DNA from: Lutispora sp. | GTDB lineage: Bacteria > Bacillota > Clostridia > Lutisporales > Lutisporaceae | Assembly: GCA_028709965.1 (NCBI GenBank) | Contig: JAQUTA010000003.1 | Span: 1-64,000 of the forward strand | Direction: 5' to 3' | DNA length: 64,000 nucleotides | Part shown: positions 50,866-61,396 of the stretch, in pieces | Layout of the letters: every line of letters begins with the position of its first letter | Numbering within the stretch: the stretch's first letter is position 1 | Position numbers and translations under genes: made by a program | Notes under the pieces: model-generated | What the model was told of the DNA's origin: nothing | Database searches by the model: none | The model's input: the letters and a program-made list of their open reading frames with translations, nothing else

Positions 50866-51993
50866 TTATTTCATGAATTCAACAAAAACCCTATTAGATA
50901 AATCTTGTCCCTTGTCTGTCAATATGACTCTATCTGTTTGTATTTGTATTAGAGCCTCTTCCTTCAATTTTATTAATGTTTTTTCATACTGTTTAAGAAA
51001 ATTCGTCTTATATTTATCATTAAAATCAGATAAAGCTATGCCGGAATTTAATCTTAAGCCCAGTATTATTGTTTCCCACGAGTCTTCTAAGATACTGATA
51101 TTCTCGAAGCCCTCAATAGCGGATTTCTTGTCTCTAATATTTTTTATATATTCATTTACATAGCTATAATTCCAAAACCTTTTCCCCCCGATTTTGGAGT
51201 GGCTTCCTGCCCCTACTCCCAAATATTCTTCATTATTCCAGTAAACCAAATTGTGAGCACAACATAATCCATCCTTTGAGAAATTCGAAATCTCATATTG
51301 CTTTAAGCCATAATTATTTAATATTTCTTTTGCAGTTTTATACATTTCTCTGTCTATATCTTCATCGGGAATTATAAGCTTGCCTGATTGAATTAGGGCA
51401 TATATGGGAGTTGTCTCCTCTACAATCAAACTATAGCAAGATAAATGCTCAACTCCTAGATTGCACACCTTCGTCAATGTTTCTATCCACATATCCATAT
51501 TCTGCCCCGGTAGTGAAAACATCAAATCAACATTTATATTATTAAAGCCTGAATCTCTGAAGAGGGTAAAGCTTCTTAAAAAATCCTCACGTTTATGAAT
51601 ACGCCCTATAACACCCAATAGGTCATCTTGCCATGCTTGCAGGCCTATGCTTATCCTATTTATACCTATAGCTTTATAAATATCAATCTTTTTCTTATCT
51701 ACAGTACCCGGATTACATTCAATTGTTATTTCTGCATCTGTTTGAATATTTTTTTCTACAGCTTGCATTATTCTTACAATATTTCCAGGATTAATAATGG
51801 TGGGGGTACCCCCACCTATAAAAACAGTTTTAAAGTTATATTTTTGCTCATTTGCATAGAAATTTATTTCTTCGATCAATGCATCAATATATGCATTTTC
51901 ATCTAAGCTCTTAATATCATAAGAGTTAAAATCGCAATAGAGACATTTCTTTTTACAAAAAGGTATGTGAATATATAAGCCTATATTTCCCAT
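50866..51993 (-). CDS. hemW: Radical SAM heme chaperone HemW
   Basis: LYIHIPFCKKKCLYCDFNSY; FIGGGTPTIINPGNI; EITIECNPGTV. Confidence 0.96.
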   Translation of the reverse strand: MGNIGLYIHIPFCKKKCLYCDFNSYDIKSLDENAYIDALIEEINFYANEQKYNFKTVFIGGGTPTIINPGNIVRIMQAVEKNIQTDAEITIECNPGTVDKKKIDIYKAIGINRISIGLQAWQDDLLGVIGRIHKREDFLRSFTLFRDSGFNNINVDLMFSLPGQNMDMWIETLTKVCNLGVEHLSCYSLIVEETTPIYALIQSGKLIIPDEDIDREMYKTAKEILNNYGLKQYEISNFSKDGLCCAHNLVYWNNEEYLGVGAGSHSKIGGKRFWNYSYVNEYIKNIRDKKSAIEGFENISILEDSWETIILGLRLNSGIALSDFNDKYKTNFLKQYEKTLIKLKEEALIQIQTDRVILTDKGQDLSNRVFVEFMK

Positions 51994-52001
51994 TTTGTCA
52001 C

Positions 52002-53810
52002 CTAATCATCCAGCTTAAGAACAGACATAAAGGCTTCTTGGGGCAGCTCCACACTTCCAACCTGCCTCATTCTCTTTTTACCTTCTTTTTGCTTTTCTAA
52101 AAGCTTCTTCTTCCTGGAAATATCACCGCCATAGCATTTTGCCAAAACATCTTTCCTCAATGCCTTTACCGTTTCTCTGGCGATTATTTTTTGACCTACA
52201 GCAGCTTGTATGGGGATCTCAAACATCTGTCTCGGTATTACATCTTTGAGCTTTTCAGCCATTGCCCTTCCTCTGTTGTAAGCTTTTTCTTTATGAACTA
52301 TAAAGGATAGAGCGTCAACATTTTCTCCATTTAATAATATATCCAGTTTAACCAAATCTGACTTTGCATATCCTTTAAGCTCATAATCAAAGGAAGCATA
52401 ACCCTTTGTTCTAGATTTCAAGGCATCAAAGAAGTCATAGATTATCTCATTTAAGGGTAATTCATAATTTATTATTGCCCTGGTCTCTTCCATATACTTC
52501 ATATCTTTAAAAATGCCTCTCCTGTTTTGGCATAGCTCCATTATTGTTCCCACATATTCTGTAGGAGACATTATCGAAGCCTCTACAATAGGTTCTTCCA
52601 TATAGTCGATTTCTTGTGGAGATGGCATATTGGTTGGATTTGATACTTCCACCATCTCTCCATTAGTTTTCATAATATGGTAGATGACACTGGGAGCAGT
52701 TGTTACCAAATCCAGATTATATTCTCTCTCCAGCCTTTCTTGAATTATTTCCATATGAAGGAGTCCCAAAAATCCGCATCTAAATCCAAAGCCCAGAGCT
52801 ATAGATGTTTCTGGCTCAAATAATAGTGCTGCATCGTTGAGTTGCAGCTTTTCCAATGCATCTCTCAAGTCATTATAATCTGCTCCATCAGCTGGATAAA
52901 TTCCGCAGTAAACCATTGGAGTCACTTTTCGGTACCCTGGCAATGGAGTGAGACATGGATTTTTAGCATCTGTTATTGTATCGCCCACATGAATGTCCCT
53001 GACATTTTTAATACTTCCTGTTATATATCCAACTTCTCCTGCCAATAGCTCGCTGGATGGGAACATGGCAGGTCTTAGAGTTCCTACTTCAACTACCTCG
53101 TATATGGCTCCGTTTGACATCATCTTTATGTCCATTCCCGGTCTAACTTTTCCATCAATTACTCTTATATAAGCTATTACACCTTTGTAGCTATCATATA
53201 GAGAATCGAAGATTAAAGCTTTTAATGGTGCATCTTCATCTCCCTGAGGATGAGGTATATATTTTATTATTCCTTCCAAAACTTCCTCTATCCCTATCCC
53301 CTCTTTGGCAGATATTAAAGCTGCATTTCCAGCATCTAGACCTATTACATCTTCAATCTCTTTCTTTACGAATTCAGGATCTGCACTGGGCAAATCGATC
53401 TTATTTATTACAGGATAAAGTTCTAAATTATTATCCAAGGCCAAATATACATTAGCCAAAGTCTGAGCTTCAATGCCTTGTGTTGCATCTACGATGACTA
53501 TAGCTCCTTCGCAGGCTGCGAGGCTTCTTGAAACCTCATATGTAAAGTCAACATGTCCCGGGGTGTCTATTAGATTATATATATAATCTTCTCCATCCTT
53601 TGATTTATAGTTAAGCTTCACAGAGGTAAGCTTTATGGTTATGCCTCTTTCCTTTTCCAAATCCATATTATCAAGCACCTGAGCTTCCATATCCCTTATG
53701 GCTATGACTCCGGTTTTTTCTATCAATCTATCTGCAAGAGTTGATTTGCCATGATCTATGTGAGCAATAATGCAAAAATTTCTTATGTGCTTTTGCCTCT
53801 CTTTCGTCAT
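52002..53810 (-). CDS. lepA: Elongation factor 4 (LepA)
   Basis: [57 protein letters not shown]. Confidence 0.99.
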   Translation of the reverse strand: MTKERQKHIRNFCIIAHIDHGKSTLADRLIEKTGVIAIRDMEAQVLDNMDLEKERGITIKLTSVKLNYKSKDGEDYIYNLIDTPGHVDFTYEVSRSLAACEGAIVIVDATQGIEAQTLANVYLALDNNLELYPVINKIDLPSADPEFVKKEIEDVIGLDAGNAALISAKEGIGIEEVLEGIIKYIPHPQGDEDAPLKALIFDSLYDSYKGVIAYIRVIDGKVRPGMDIKMMSNGAIYEVVEVGTLRPAMFPSSELLAGEVGYITGSIKNVRDIHVGDTITDAKNPCLTPLPGYRKVTPMVYCGIYPADGADYNDLRDALEKLQLNDAALLFEPETSIALGFGFRCGFLGLLHMEIIQERLEREYNLDLVTTAPSVIYHIMKTNGEMVEVSNPTNMPSPQEIDYMEEPIVEASIMSPTEYVGTIMELCQNRRGIFKDMKYMEETRAIINYELPLNEIIYDFFDALKSRTKGYASFDYELKGYAKSDLVKLDILLNGENVDALSFIVHKEKAYNRGRAMAEKLKDVIPRQMFEIPIQAAVGQKIIARETVKALRKDVLAKCYGGDISRKKKLLEKQKEGKKRMRQVGSVELPQEAFMSVLKLDD

Positions 53811-53932
53811 CTATGTTCCTCCTCATATTTCAATATATTAAAATGATATTTATCATTAATTTTTTTAAAATCTTATAAATTATAGCATAAATCATTTTAC
53901 CATAAAAGCATATAATATGTAATCATATAAAA

Positions 53933-53973
53933 ATCATATAGGCTCTTGAAGTCATCTTAAGAGCCTATATGAT
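53933..53973 (-). terminator. Intrinsic terminator at end of 53957..54283 ORF
   Basis: atcatataggctctt-gaagtcatctt-aagagcctatatgat, 15-bp perfect stem. Confidence 0.65.
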
Positions 53974-54283
53974 TTAATATTTTATTAAGATTCTCTTTTG
54001 ACCAATTGAGTGTATCATTAATTGATTCAATTATATACTCAATATTAAATTTAAAGGTTTCACCTGCAATATCAATTCTAATATCAGTTTCATTTTCAAT
54101 ATTTAGAAAAACTGCGTACTTGCCATCATTTTTTACCATCATTTCAGAGGTTTTTATATCTGTAATATATATCATAACTAAAAAAAAGATAAAACACATG
54201 AACAGAATCGTTATATCTCTTGCCTTCTTCTTTTTAATCTTCTTTTTTAATAGTTTCTCTTCTGTTCTATTCAAATTTTTCAC
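53957..54283 (-). CDS. Hypothetical small single-TM protein between spoIIP and lepA
   Basis: KARDITILFMCFIFFLVMIYI TM segment; GTG start overlapping the spoIIP stop (GTGA). Confidence 0.65.
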   Translation of the reverse strand: MKNLNRTEEKLLKKKIKKKKARDITILFMCFIFFLVMIYITDIKTSEMMVKNDGKYAVFLNIENETDIRIDIAGETFKFNIEYIIESINDTLNWSKENLNKILNHIGS

Positions 54284-55512
54284 TCCTGCAATTCTTTAAG
54301 CACTTCTCCTATTACATTACCCATAAGTTCTGCAGAATAGCTTGCTTCCTCTACATTATTGAGCATGCATCCAATCTCAATCAATACTGAGTAATTACTA
54401 AAATATTGGTTATATTTAGTATTAGCTCTATCCGTTCTTAAATAAAGTCCAGGATATAGTTTATCCATTTTTTTCTTTATATATGCTGAGAATTTCTCTA
54501 ACTCCGCATAGTTGGGATTTTTTCTACCTATAACCAGCATAACTTTTGCTGCTTTTTTACCATTTATAGTAACAGTATAGTCATTTTTCTTTGCAGTTTT
54601 TACACTGTCTTCTTTTGCTGTGAAAGCATCTCTATGAATATCCAGTATAACCTTAAGGGATGGGTATTTACCAATTTGCTTCTTTATAGTAACTAAAGAA
54701 TTAGCATAGGAATATGCATAAGATTCTTTATCATGATAAGTTTTGTCATGTACAACCTTATATTTATATTTATCCTGCAACATCTTAGTCATAGTATTTC
54801 CCATTGAAATCACATTGTATTTTTCCGTCAAGGTATGATAATTAGAGTCAGTATTAGGCATGTAGCTTTCTGTAGCGTGACTGTGATATATCAGTATCTG
54901 TGGAGATTTAGCAGATAGTTCAACTCTTTCAGGTGATTGTATATTCGCATCATACTCCTGTGTATTTGCGCTGTTCTCGTTGGAAATAATCTCTGTACCT
55001 TCAACAGCTTCCTTTTCTTTAGCTGTATACTCATCTTCTTCACTGAAATATATAGCCCCTTCCGGTGCATCAGAAAAGCTTTTTATTTCCGGTATTTTTT
55101 CTTTCATAGACCCGGCGGCTATTAATCCTTCTTCACCTACATCAGCAAACCCCGAATATGTCAGTTTAAAAATAGTAAGGGGATCTCTAAAAAATTTAAT
55201 GGGTATTGACGCCATATTATCGACAAAAAAGTCATCAATCCCTGCAATATTTACGCCTTTATGCCCTTCATATGCTGTTTTTAAAGCTGGAATACAATTG
55301 TTGAGAATATTGATGAAGAAATTGTCGGTATAATTATTTTCTACACCCGCATATATATCCTGTTCATTAAAGGCCCCTTCCGCTTGATTTATGTTTTTAG
55401 TAGCAGCGAAAAGCAGAAGTATTAAACATAAAAATAAACCACCCCAATAAAAAGTCTTATTTCTATATCTCCTTTGTAAATTCAAGCACCCACACCCCGC
55501 TTTACATTGCAT
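54280..55512 (-). CDS. spoIIP: Stage II sporulation protein P
   Basis: ILIYHSHATESYMP, ILDIHRDAF, LVIGRKNPNYAELEKF, NQYFSNYSVLIEIGCMLNNVEEA. Confidence 0.94.
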   Translation of the reverse strand: MQCKAGCGCLNLQRRYRNKTFYWGGLFLCLILLLFAATKNINQAEGAFNEQDIYAGVENNYTDNFFINILNNCIPALKTAYEGHKGVNIAGIDDFFVDNMASIPIKFFRDPLTIFKLTYSGFADVGEEGLIAAGSMKEKIPEIKSFSDAPEGAIYFSEEDEYTAKEKEAVEGTEIISNENSANTQEYDANIQSPERVELSAKSPQILIYHSHATESYMPNTDSNYHTLTEKYNVISMGNTMTKMLQDKYKYKVVHDKTYHDKESYAYSYANSLVTIKKQIGKYPSLKVILDIHRDAFTAKEDSVKTAKKNDYTVTINGKKAAKVMLVIGRKNPNYAELEKFSAYIKKKMDKLYPGLYLRTDRANTKYNQYFSNYSVLIEIGCMLNNVEEASYSAELMGNVIGEVLKELQE

Positions 55513-55579
55513 AGAAAATAGAATTGTATTATATTTTAACTTATATGCCCTATAAATCTTTTATATGATTAAAAATTTA

Positions 55580-56554
55580 TCAATTTATAAATCTATGCAC
55601 ATCATCCATGTGTATGCTAGGATGCAAGGAAATATTCAACCCATCAGCTATTACATCAGATATATCTTCAATAAATTCATCGATTTCTTTAGGGGTCACC
55701 ATCAAATCTTTTAGCCGCGGCGATAATACTTCACTTATAAGCTCCATTTTTTCTTCTCGGTTTATGTTCTTTAACATTTCATAAAACTTGGTCTCTCCTT
55801 TTGTCCCATTTATAAGATTGTCTATCACTAAATCTATTGTGTCGTTTGCCATAGTAGCTGCATCAACGACAGTTGGTACGCCTATAGCGATAACGGGAAC
55901 TCCTAAGCTCTCTTCGCTGAGTTCCTTTCTATTATTTCCTACACCAGAACCAGGATTGATGCCTGTGTCTGCAATTTGAATAGTAGTATTAACCCTTTCT
56001 AGCTTTCTTGAGGCTAGAGCATCAATGACTATGACAAGATCCGGGTTAACTCGATTTACTACTCCTAGAATAATTTCGCTTGTTTCAATCCCAGTTATAC
56101 CCAATACGCCAGGGGATAAAGCACAAACCGCCCTAACTCCTTCATCGATTTGTTCCGGTAAAAACTCAGTCATATGCCTTGTTACTAGAATCTTTTCTAT
56201 AACTTTGGGTCCCAGGGCATCTGGAGTAATGTTCCAATTGCCTAAACCGACCACTAAGATTATGGAATTATCCTTAATCTTGACAAGAGTTATCAATTCT
56301 TTTGCTAACGCTCTGCTTACATCCTCCATTAAATCTATATCATTTTCCTTTAATCTTGAAACTTCTAAAGTAATATAATTTCCCTTTGGTTTTCCCATTA
56401 TTTTTGCGCCGACTTCTTCCTCTATTCTAACCCTCGTTATTTTAATATCTTCATCGCCATCAACTTCTACTGCTACACCAGGAATATCCTTTTTACCTTT
56501 TCCTTCTTGTATTTCCTTGGCTTCCAAAGCTAAGTCTGTTCTTATACTCGCCAT
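55580..56554 (-). CDS. gpr: Spore protease GPR
   Basis: IRTDLALEAKEI, LVVGLGNWNITPDALGPKVIEKILVTRH, IDALASRKLERVNTTIQIADTGINPGSGVGNNR. Confidence 0.97.
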   Translation of the reverse strand: MASIRTDLALEAKEIQEGKGKKDIPGVAVEVDGDEDIKITRVRIEEEVGAKIMGKPKGNYITLEVSRLKENDIDLMEDVSRALAKELITLVKIKDNSIILVVGLGNWNITPDALGPKVIEKILVTRHMTEFLPEQIDEGVRAVCALSPGVLGITGIETSEIILGVVNRVNPDLVIVIDALASRKLERVNTTIQIADTGINPGSGVGNNRKELSEESLGVPVIAIGVPTVVDAATMANDTIDLVIDNLINGTKGETKFYEMLKNINREEKMELISEVLSPRLKDLMVTPKEIDEFIEDISDVIADGLNISLHPSIHMDDVHRFIN

Positions 56555-56725
56555 TTTTTTCCCTCCATACAATTTTTCCTTTCCTTCTATACTATTAGAT
56601 TATCTTTAATTATCTGTATTTTATGCATAATATAATGATACAATACTTTTAGTATGCCCTTGCATTTTGCTATGCTGTGTGATAAAATACCATTTGTTAA
56701 TTGAATTTCGAAGGAGGTGAATGTA

Positions 56726-56989
56726 TTGGCTAATATTAAATCCGCATTAAAAAGAATTAAAGTTGCAGAGTTCAAAACTCGCAGAAATAAAATAATAATT
56801 TCCTCCTTGAAAACTTCAATTAGAAAATTCGAAGATTCTGTAAAGGCCGGAAATCTTGAGGAAGCACAGGCCCTACTCAGAAAGGCTGTCAGCTTAATCG
56901 ATAAGGCTGCCGCTAAAGGTTCACTTCATAAAAACACAGCTTCAAGAAAAAAATCTAGACTTTCGAATAAATTGAAGGCTGCTATGTAA
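56726..56989 (+). CDS. rpsT: 30S ribosomal protein S20 (TTG start)
   Basis: (M)ANIKSALKRIKVAEFKTRRNKIIISSLKTSIRKFEDSV; aaggaggtga RBS spaced correctly for TTG 56726, too close for ATG 56717. Confidence 0.94.
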   Translation: MANIKSALKRIKVAEFKTRRNKIIISSLKTSIRKFEDSVKAGNLEEAQALLRKAVSLIDKAAAKGSLHKNTASRKKSRLSNKLKAAM

Positions 56990-56995
56990 AAAATT

Positions 56996-57017
56996 ACCCT
57001 GGCATTATGCCAGGGTT
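56996..57017. terminator. Terminator between convergent rpsT and holA
   Basis: accctggca-t-tatgccagggttttt. Confidence 0.75.
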
Positions 57018-57027
57018 TTTAATTGTA

Positions 57028-58083
57028 TCATTCGTCAAATAAGGAAGCAAAGAGCATCTCAAATGAAAGCCGCTCACTGAGCTTACCTGTTTTTATATCT
57101 TTTTCACATTTCAAACATCTTCCAAAAGCTTTTTCTAATATTTTAAAACTCATTTTATCAATATGCTTCATATTAAGCTTAACAGTATATTCATGTATTT
57201 TGGCTTTTTCAGATATACTCTTAGTGTCTAATCCACGACTTTTAAGTTCCTTTATTCTTATTAAATTTTTTATACCTTTTGAAACCATAGCAAGAATGCT
57301 AAAAGAGAATTCACCCGATAAAAGCATGTCACTATATATGGTCAAGCATTTTGAAATATTTTTCTCCCAACAAGCATCAATTAACTTAAAAATATCATTC
57401 TCTAAATTTTTTTGATAGAGATTTGCCGTATGCTCTTTATTTACAATCTTATCCTGACCAACATAGGCCAAAACCTTATTTATTTCATTTTGTACATAGT
57501 ATAAGTTTACATCACTATTCCTATCTAAATAACCGGTATCAGTAACAAATTCCTCTAAAACTAAAGATTTCATTTCCTTGCCAGCTTTGGAAAAGTGCCC
57601 CTTGATCCATTGTGTTAAATCAGCTTTGCTTATTTTATCAAACTTATAGACTTTCCCCATTTTATTTATATCTTTGTATAGTTTTTTTCTTCGATCTACG
57701 TCACCGTGATTTAAAAATACCAAACATGTAGTGTCCGGCAACTCGGCAACAAAACTGAAATTATCAGCTTTTTCTATTCCTCTGACTTCTTCAGCTTTTT
57801 CATCAGCTGGCTTTTTTGCCTTAGATATAAGCCCTGGAAAATCTTTTAATAATACAAGTCTTTTGCTTCCACCAAAAGGCAAAGTGCTACAAGCATTAAT
57901 TAATTCTGATAAATCAAAGCGATCATCTTCAAAAGTAGAAAAATTTATTTCTGGAAAATCTTTTAGTAAATAATTTTTAAATTCTTCTACAGCTTTATCC
58001 AAAAGATATCTCTCAGCACCATATAATAAATAGATGTTGCTAATATCTCCTGATTTTAGATTATTAATAAAAGATCTGTACAT
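57028..58083 (-). CDS. holA: DNA polymerase III subunit delta
   Basis: NIYLLYGAERYLLDKAVEEFKNYLL; PFGGSKRLVLLKDFPGL; CxxC-free delta fold; ATG after GGAGGAG. Confidence 0.9.
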   Translation of the reverse strand: MYRSFINNLKSGDISNIYLLYGAERYLLDKAVEEFKNYLLKDFPEINFSTFEDDRFDLSELINACSTLPFGGSKRLVLLKDFPGLISKAKKPADEKAEEVRGIEKADNFSFVAELPDTTCLVFLNHGDVDRRKKLYKDINKMGKVYKFDKISKADLTQWIKGHFSKAGKEMKSLVLEEFVTDTGYLDRNSDVNLYYVQNEINKVLAYVGQDKIVNKEHTANLYQKNLENDIFKLIDACWEKNISKCLTIYSDMLLSGEFSFSILAMVSKGIKNLIRIKELKSRGLDTKSISEKAKIHEYTVKLNMKHIDKMSFKILEKAFGRCLKCEKDIKTGKLSERLSFEMLFASLFDE

Positions 58084-58113
58084 AATTTCTCCTCCTGACA
58101 AATATCTGTTATA

Positions 58114-60441
58114 TCATCTGACACTTCTCACACTTAATTTTCGTCCATTGGATATTATTTTTATAGCACCATTTTCATCTGTTCTATAAATAATTGATGC
58201 AACTTCTCTAATATTTTCTAAGGCTTCATTAGAAGGGTGACCATACGTGTTTTGTCCTACTGATATCAGCGAAATTTTAGGAGAGACTGCCTCAATAAAT
58301 TCCTTTGTAGAAGAGCTGGAGCTTCCGTGATGGGGCACTTTTAACACTATGGCACTTACATCCTTATCTAATAAGACATTTTCACCTTCTTTTTGAATAT
58401 CACCTGTTAATAGCATAGTAAAATCTTCGTAAAACAACTTAGCAACTATGGAATTATTGTTCTCATCTGAAGATGTCCCAGAAATAATATTTTGTGATGG
58501 TGATAGAAATTTTAAGTATATATTTTCCTCAAAAACTATTTTATCATTTTCTTTAACATAAAATAATTTAGACCCTTTCTCTCGTGAAAGTCTTATTAAT
58601 GTCTGCAGGTTTTCATCAACATACGGTACCTTGGGCAATATTACATTCTTTATTTTGAACTTTTCAGCTACTTTAAGAAGACCTTCTAAATGATCATCGT
58701 GATTGTGAGATAATATTACAGTATCCAAGTTCCATACTCCAAGTTTTCGTAAAGCCGGTACCGTGACCTTAGAGCCTACATCGTAGTAATAACTCCCTTT
58801 CGCCCCAGAACCTCCTCCATCTATCAAAATACTCTTACCTCTAGGAGTGGTTATCAATATAGAATCTCCCTGACCCACGTCTAATAATACTATTCTAATA
58901 TCATCATTAGTAATATATTTTAAACATACCATCATAATTAGTAAAACTGCTGTCATAGATATTTGAAGCTTCCATTTTCGTAAATAAAAACTTACATTAG
59001 CCTTATTGACGTACAATAACAGCAATAAATAATAAATGATATCAAGATACATAGGCAAAATAGGTATATAAAATCCGGAAAAAGAAGTAGAACTAACTAT
59101 TTCAATAAACTTCAACAAAAATGATATCAAATAGTAATTCATGGCGAAAACATATAGCGATACCTCTAAAAATATCATACCGATTATGACGCCTAGAAAG
59201 CCTATTGCTATTATTGCAAAGGTAAAAGGTATGGCTACAATATTCAGCAATATATTGACTATAGAAAAATATTGAAAATAATATATTAAAATAGGACTTA
59301 TACCAATTTGTATGGCTATAGACAATGATATTGATTTTCTAATGAATGCGGGTATAGGAACATTTTTGATTTTTTCATATACGGGCTCATATAAATAAGC
59401 TATGGAATATATACAGCTGTAGGAAATAATAAATCCCTGATTATGAATCAACAATGGATTAAAAATAAGCATTAGAATTGCAGAAAATGATACAGAAGCC
59501 AGCAAATCATATTCCTTATTCAAATTCTTGCCAATAGTAACTACTATCATCATTATTAAAGCTCTAACAGCAGAGGGTGGTGCTCCTATCATCATTACAT
59601 AATAAATTATTAAAACGCAGGTTATCAACCCATTTGCTTTGCTACTAAGTTTCAATGTTTTAAAAAGCTTATTAAGCATAAGGGCTATAAATGCTACATG
59701 CAAACCTGATACAGAAAGCAAGTGAGATAAACCTGTTTTCTGAAAATTTATTAAGTCTCCTTCATCAATCCATTGTTTATCTCCTAAAATTACTGCATTA
59801 AGAAAAGCTGCCTCTGCTTTTGGCATTGATGAATTTATTACTCCTGCAATCTTATTTCTTAATCCATATAAAAAGATGATCTTGAAATTATTTGCAGATT
59901 TTTTTATCAATTCATTATCTCTTGATAAAAATTGATTGTAAATACGACGACTTCTGTTATATAAATTATAGTCTTGATCTCCAAAGTTTCTCTTTGTTAT
60001 AAAACCTACTGCTTGTCCTCTAGCTTTTACTATATCTCCTGCTTTATAAGTAAACTTTCCGTAGTTTTTAAATAGTATCCTTTCCTTATAATTATAAACT
60101 TTTTCATCAGCAAATAAATACCTTGTTTCTGCATTGTAAACAACACTGCCAATTTTTGGAGTCCCATTATCCAATATTAGGGCTTCTATTTCTACTTCTT
60201 TGTTTTCATGCATTGCAAACTTACTTTCAAACGAGGCATGCCAAGTATATTCTGCCATTCCGGCAAAGAAAATCAGTAAAATAAAAATTATTATTCTACC
60301 CTTATTTTTTCTATATAAAAACAATAAAAACAAAATCAAAAATATACTAATCAAAATAATTGCCATTGCAGGTTTTATTACATACGCAAACAACATTCCT
60401 AGAATTATAGAAGCCGCCATATAACACAAAATATTATCCAT
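58114..60441 (-). CDS. comEC: ComEC/Rec2 family DNA internalization competence protein
   Basis: Competence domain HLLSVSGLHVAFIALML, multiple TM, metallo-beta-lactamase domain LLDVGQGDSILITTPRGKSILIDGG, LSHNHDDHLEGL, KVPHHGSSSSS. Confidence 0.95.
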   Translation of the reverse strand: MDNILCYMAASIILGMLFAYVIKPAMAIILISIFLILFLLFLYRKNKGRIIIFILLIFFAGMAEYTWHASFESKFAMHENKEVEIEALILDNGTPKIGSVVYNAETRYLFADEKVYNYKERILFKNYGKFTYKAGDIVKARGQAVGFITKRNFGDQDYNLYNRSRRIYNQFLSRDNELIKKSANNFKIIFLYGLRNKIAGVINSSMPKAEAAFLNAVILGDKQWIDEGDLINFQKTGLSHLLSVSGLHVAFIALMLNKLFKTLKLSSKANGLITCVLIIYYVMMIGAPPSAVRALIMMIVVTIGKNLNKEYDLLASVSFSAILMLIFNPLLIHNQGFIISYSCIYSIAYLYEPVYEKIKNVPIPAFIRKSISLSIAIQIGISPILIYYFQYFSIVNILLNIVAIPFTFAIIAIGFLGVIIGMIFLEVSLYVFAMNYYLISFLLKFIEIVSSTSFSGFYIPILPMYLDIIYYLLLLLYVNKANVSFYLRKWKLQISMTAVLLIMMVCLKYITNDDIRIVLLDVGQGDSILITTPRGKSILIDGGGSGAKGSYYYDVGSKVTVPALRKLGVWNLDTVILSHNHDDHLEGLLKVAEKFKIKNVILPKVPYVDENLQTLIRLSREKGSKLFYVKENDKIVFEENIYLKFLSPSQNIISGTSSDENNNSIVAKLFYEDFTMLLTGDIQKEGENVLLDKDVSAIVLKVPHHGSSSSSTKEFIEAVSPKISLISVGQNTYGHPSNEALENIREVASIIYRTDENGAIKIISNGRKLSVRSVR

Positions 60442-60497
60442 AAAATTATTACTCCTAATTTGGGTAATGGTATTTATGGAAATTATATCATAAAAAA

Positions 60498-60522
60498 AGT
60501 AAAACTGCCAAAGGCAGTTTTA
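60498..60522 (-). terminator. Intrinsic terminator after 60520..60900
   Basis: gtaaaactgcc-aaa-ggcagttttac, minus-strand T-run TTTTTTT. Confidence 0.8.
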
Positions 60523-60900
60523 CATGAACCTAGTGGGCAGCAACATATCAATCAAGCCGATTACAAGTGCCCCTATTAACGCACCCCATATGGATACAGC
60601 CATGTTTCCAACAAAATACTGGGTAATATAGATTATGGCTGCCGATACGATAAATCCTGATAAGCCCCTACCAAAGGGTGAGGCATCAAAATTGAAAATC
60701 TTGCCGATGAAATAATCTGCAGCTGAAATTATCAATGCTGCAATCAAAGCCGTCCAAAATCCCCTTATTGAGAACCCAGGAACTATCCATGAAGTAACAA
60801 GCAATACTATGGCTGCTACAACAAATCTAATAATAAATCCTACAACGCTTCCTCCGGTACTTCTCCTAGTTTCATCATTATTCATATTGTCATTATTCAA
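60520..60900 (-). CDS. Phage-holin-IV-like (4-TM) small membrane protein
   Basis: Four hydrophobic segments, VVGFIIRFVVAAIVLLVTSWIVPGFSIRGFWTALIAALIISAADYFIG. Confidence 0.7.
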   Translation of the reverse strand: MNNDNMNNDETRRSTGGSVVGFIIRFVVAAIVLLVTSWIVPGFSIRGFWTALIAALIISAADYFIGKIFNFDASPFGRGLSGFIVSAAIIYITQYFVGNMAVSIWGALIGALVIGLIDMLLPTRFM

Positions 60901-61017
60901 TAGAACTCACCTCCAATTATTGTCTCTTTTGTATTCTTTACACTATATATATTATTTCATTTTTTCTGTTTATTATTTAGCCATTATTTGGTACATGAAT
61001 AAGTGCGTTAATCTGAC

Positions 61018-61266
61018 TCATCCTCTTCTCGTTCGGACTTCTTCTATGGTGTTTTTGGTGCCAGAATAGAGACCTGCTGCAGAAAGACCGTAAATAACTC
61101 CCCGAAATATTCTTATCTTCATTTGAGGATAATCCAAATAAAAGACTCCAATTACCATTCCCAAGAGCAAAGCCGCTAAAGCACCAAATCGTTTTGGCAA
61201 TCCTAAGCCTTTAAGAATTTCAATTACAGCCATTATTACTGGAATGATTATAGCTTCATTAAACAT
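61018..61266 (-). CDS. Small holin-like membrane protein
   Basis: PVIMAVIEILKGLGLPKRFGALAALLLGMVIGVFYLDYPQ...GVIYGLSAAGLYSGTKN resembles Hol44/holin superfamily V. Confidence 0.6.
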   Translation of the reverse strand: MFNEAIIIPVIMAVIEILKGLGLPKRFGALAALLLGMVIGVFYLDYPQMKIRIFRGVIYGLSAAGLYSGTKNTIEEVRTRRG

Positions 61267-61346
61267 TTTATCCCTCCTTAATTTTTTCTAATATATTATA
61301 TGAAATAAGCAGACCAATTGTATGCATGTTTACAATTCTAAAATAA

Positions 61347-61375
61347 TTGGATAAACTAAAAAATAATACTATAAA
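61347..61375 (+). promoter_or_regulatory. Candidate promoter TTGGAT-N17-TATAAA upstream of alaX-like gene
   Basis: ttggat 61347-61352, tataaa 61370-61375. Confidence 0.55.
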
Positions 61376-61396
61376 TAATCTCTGGAGGAAAAATAA

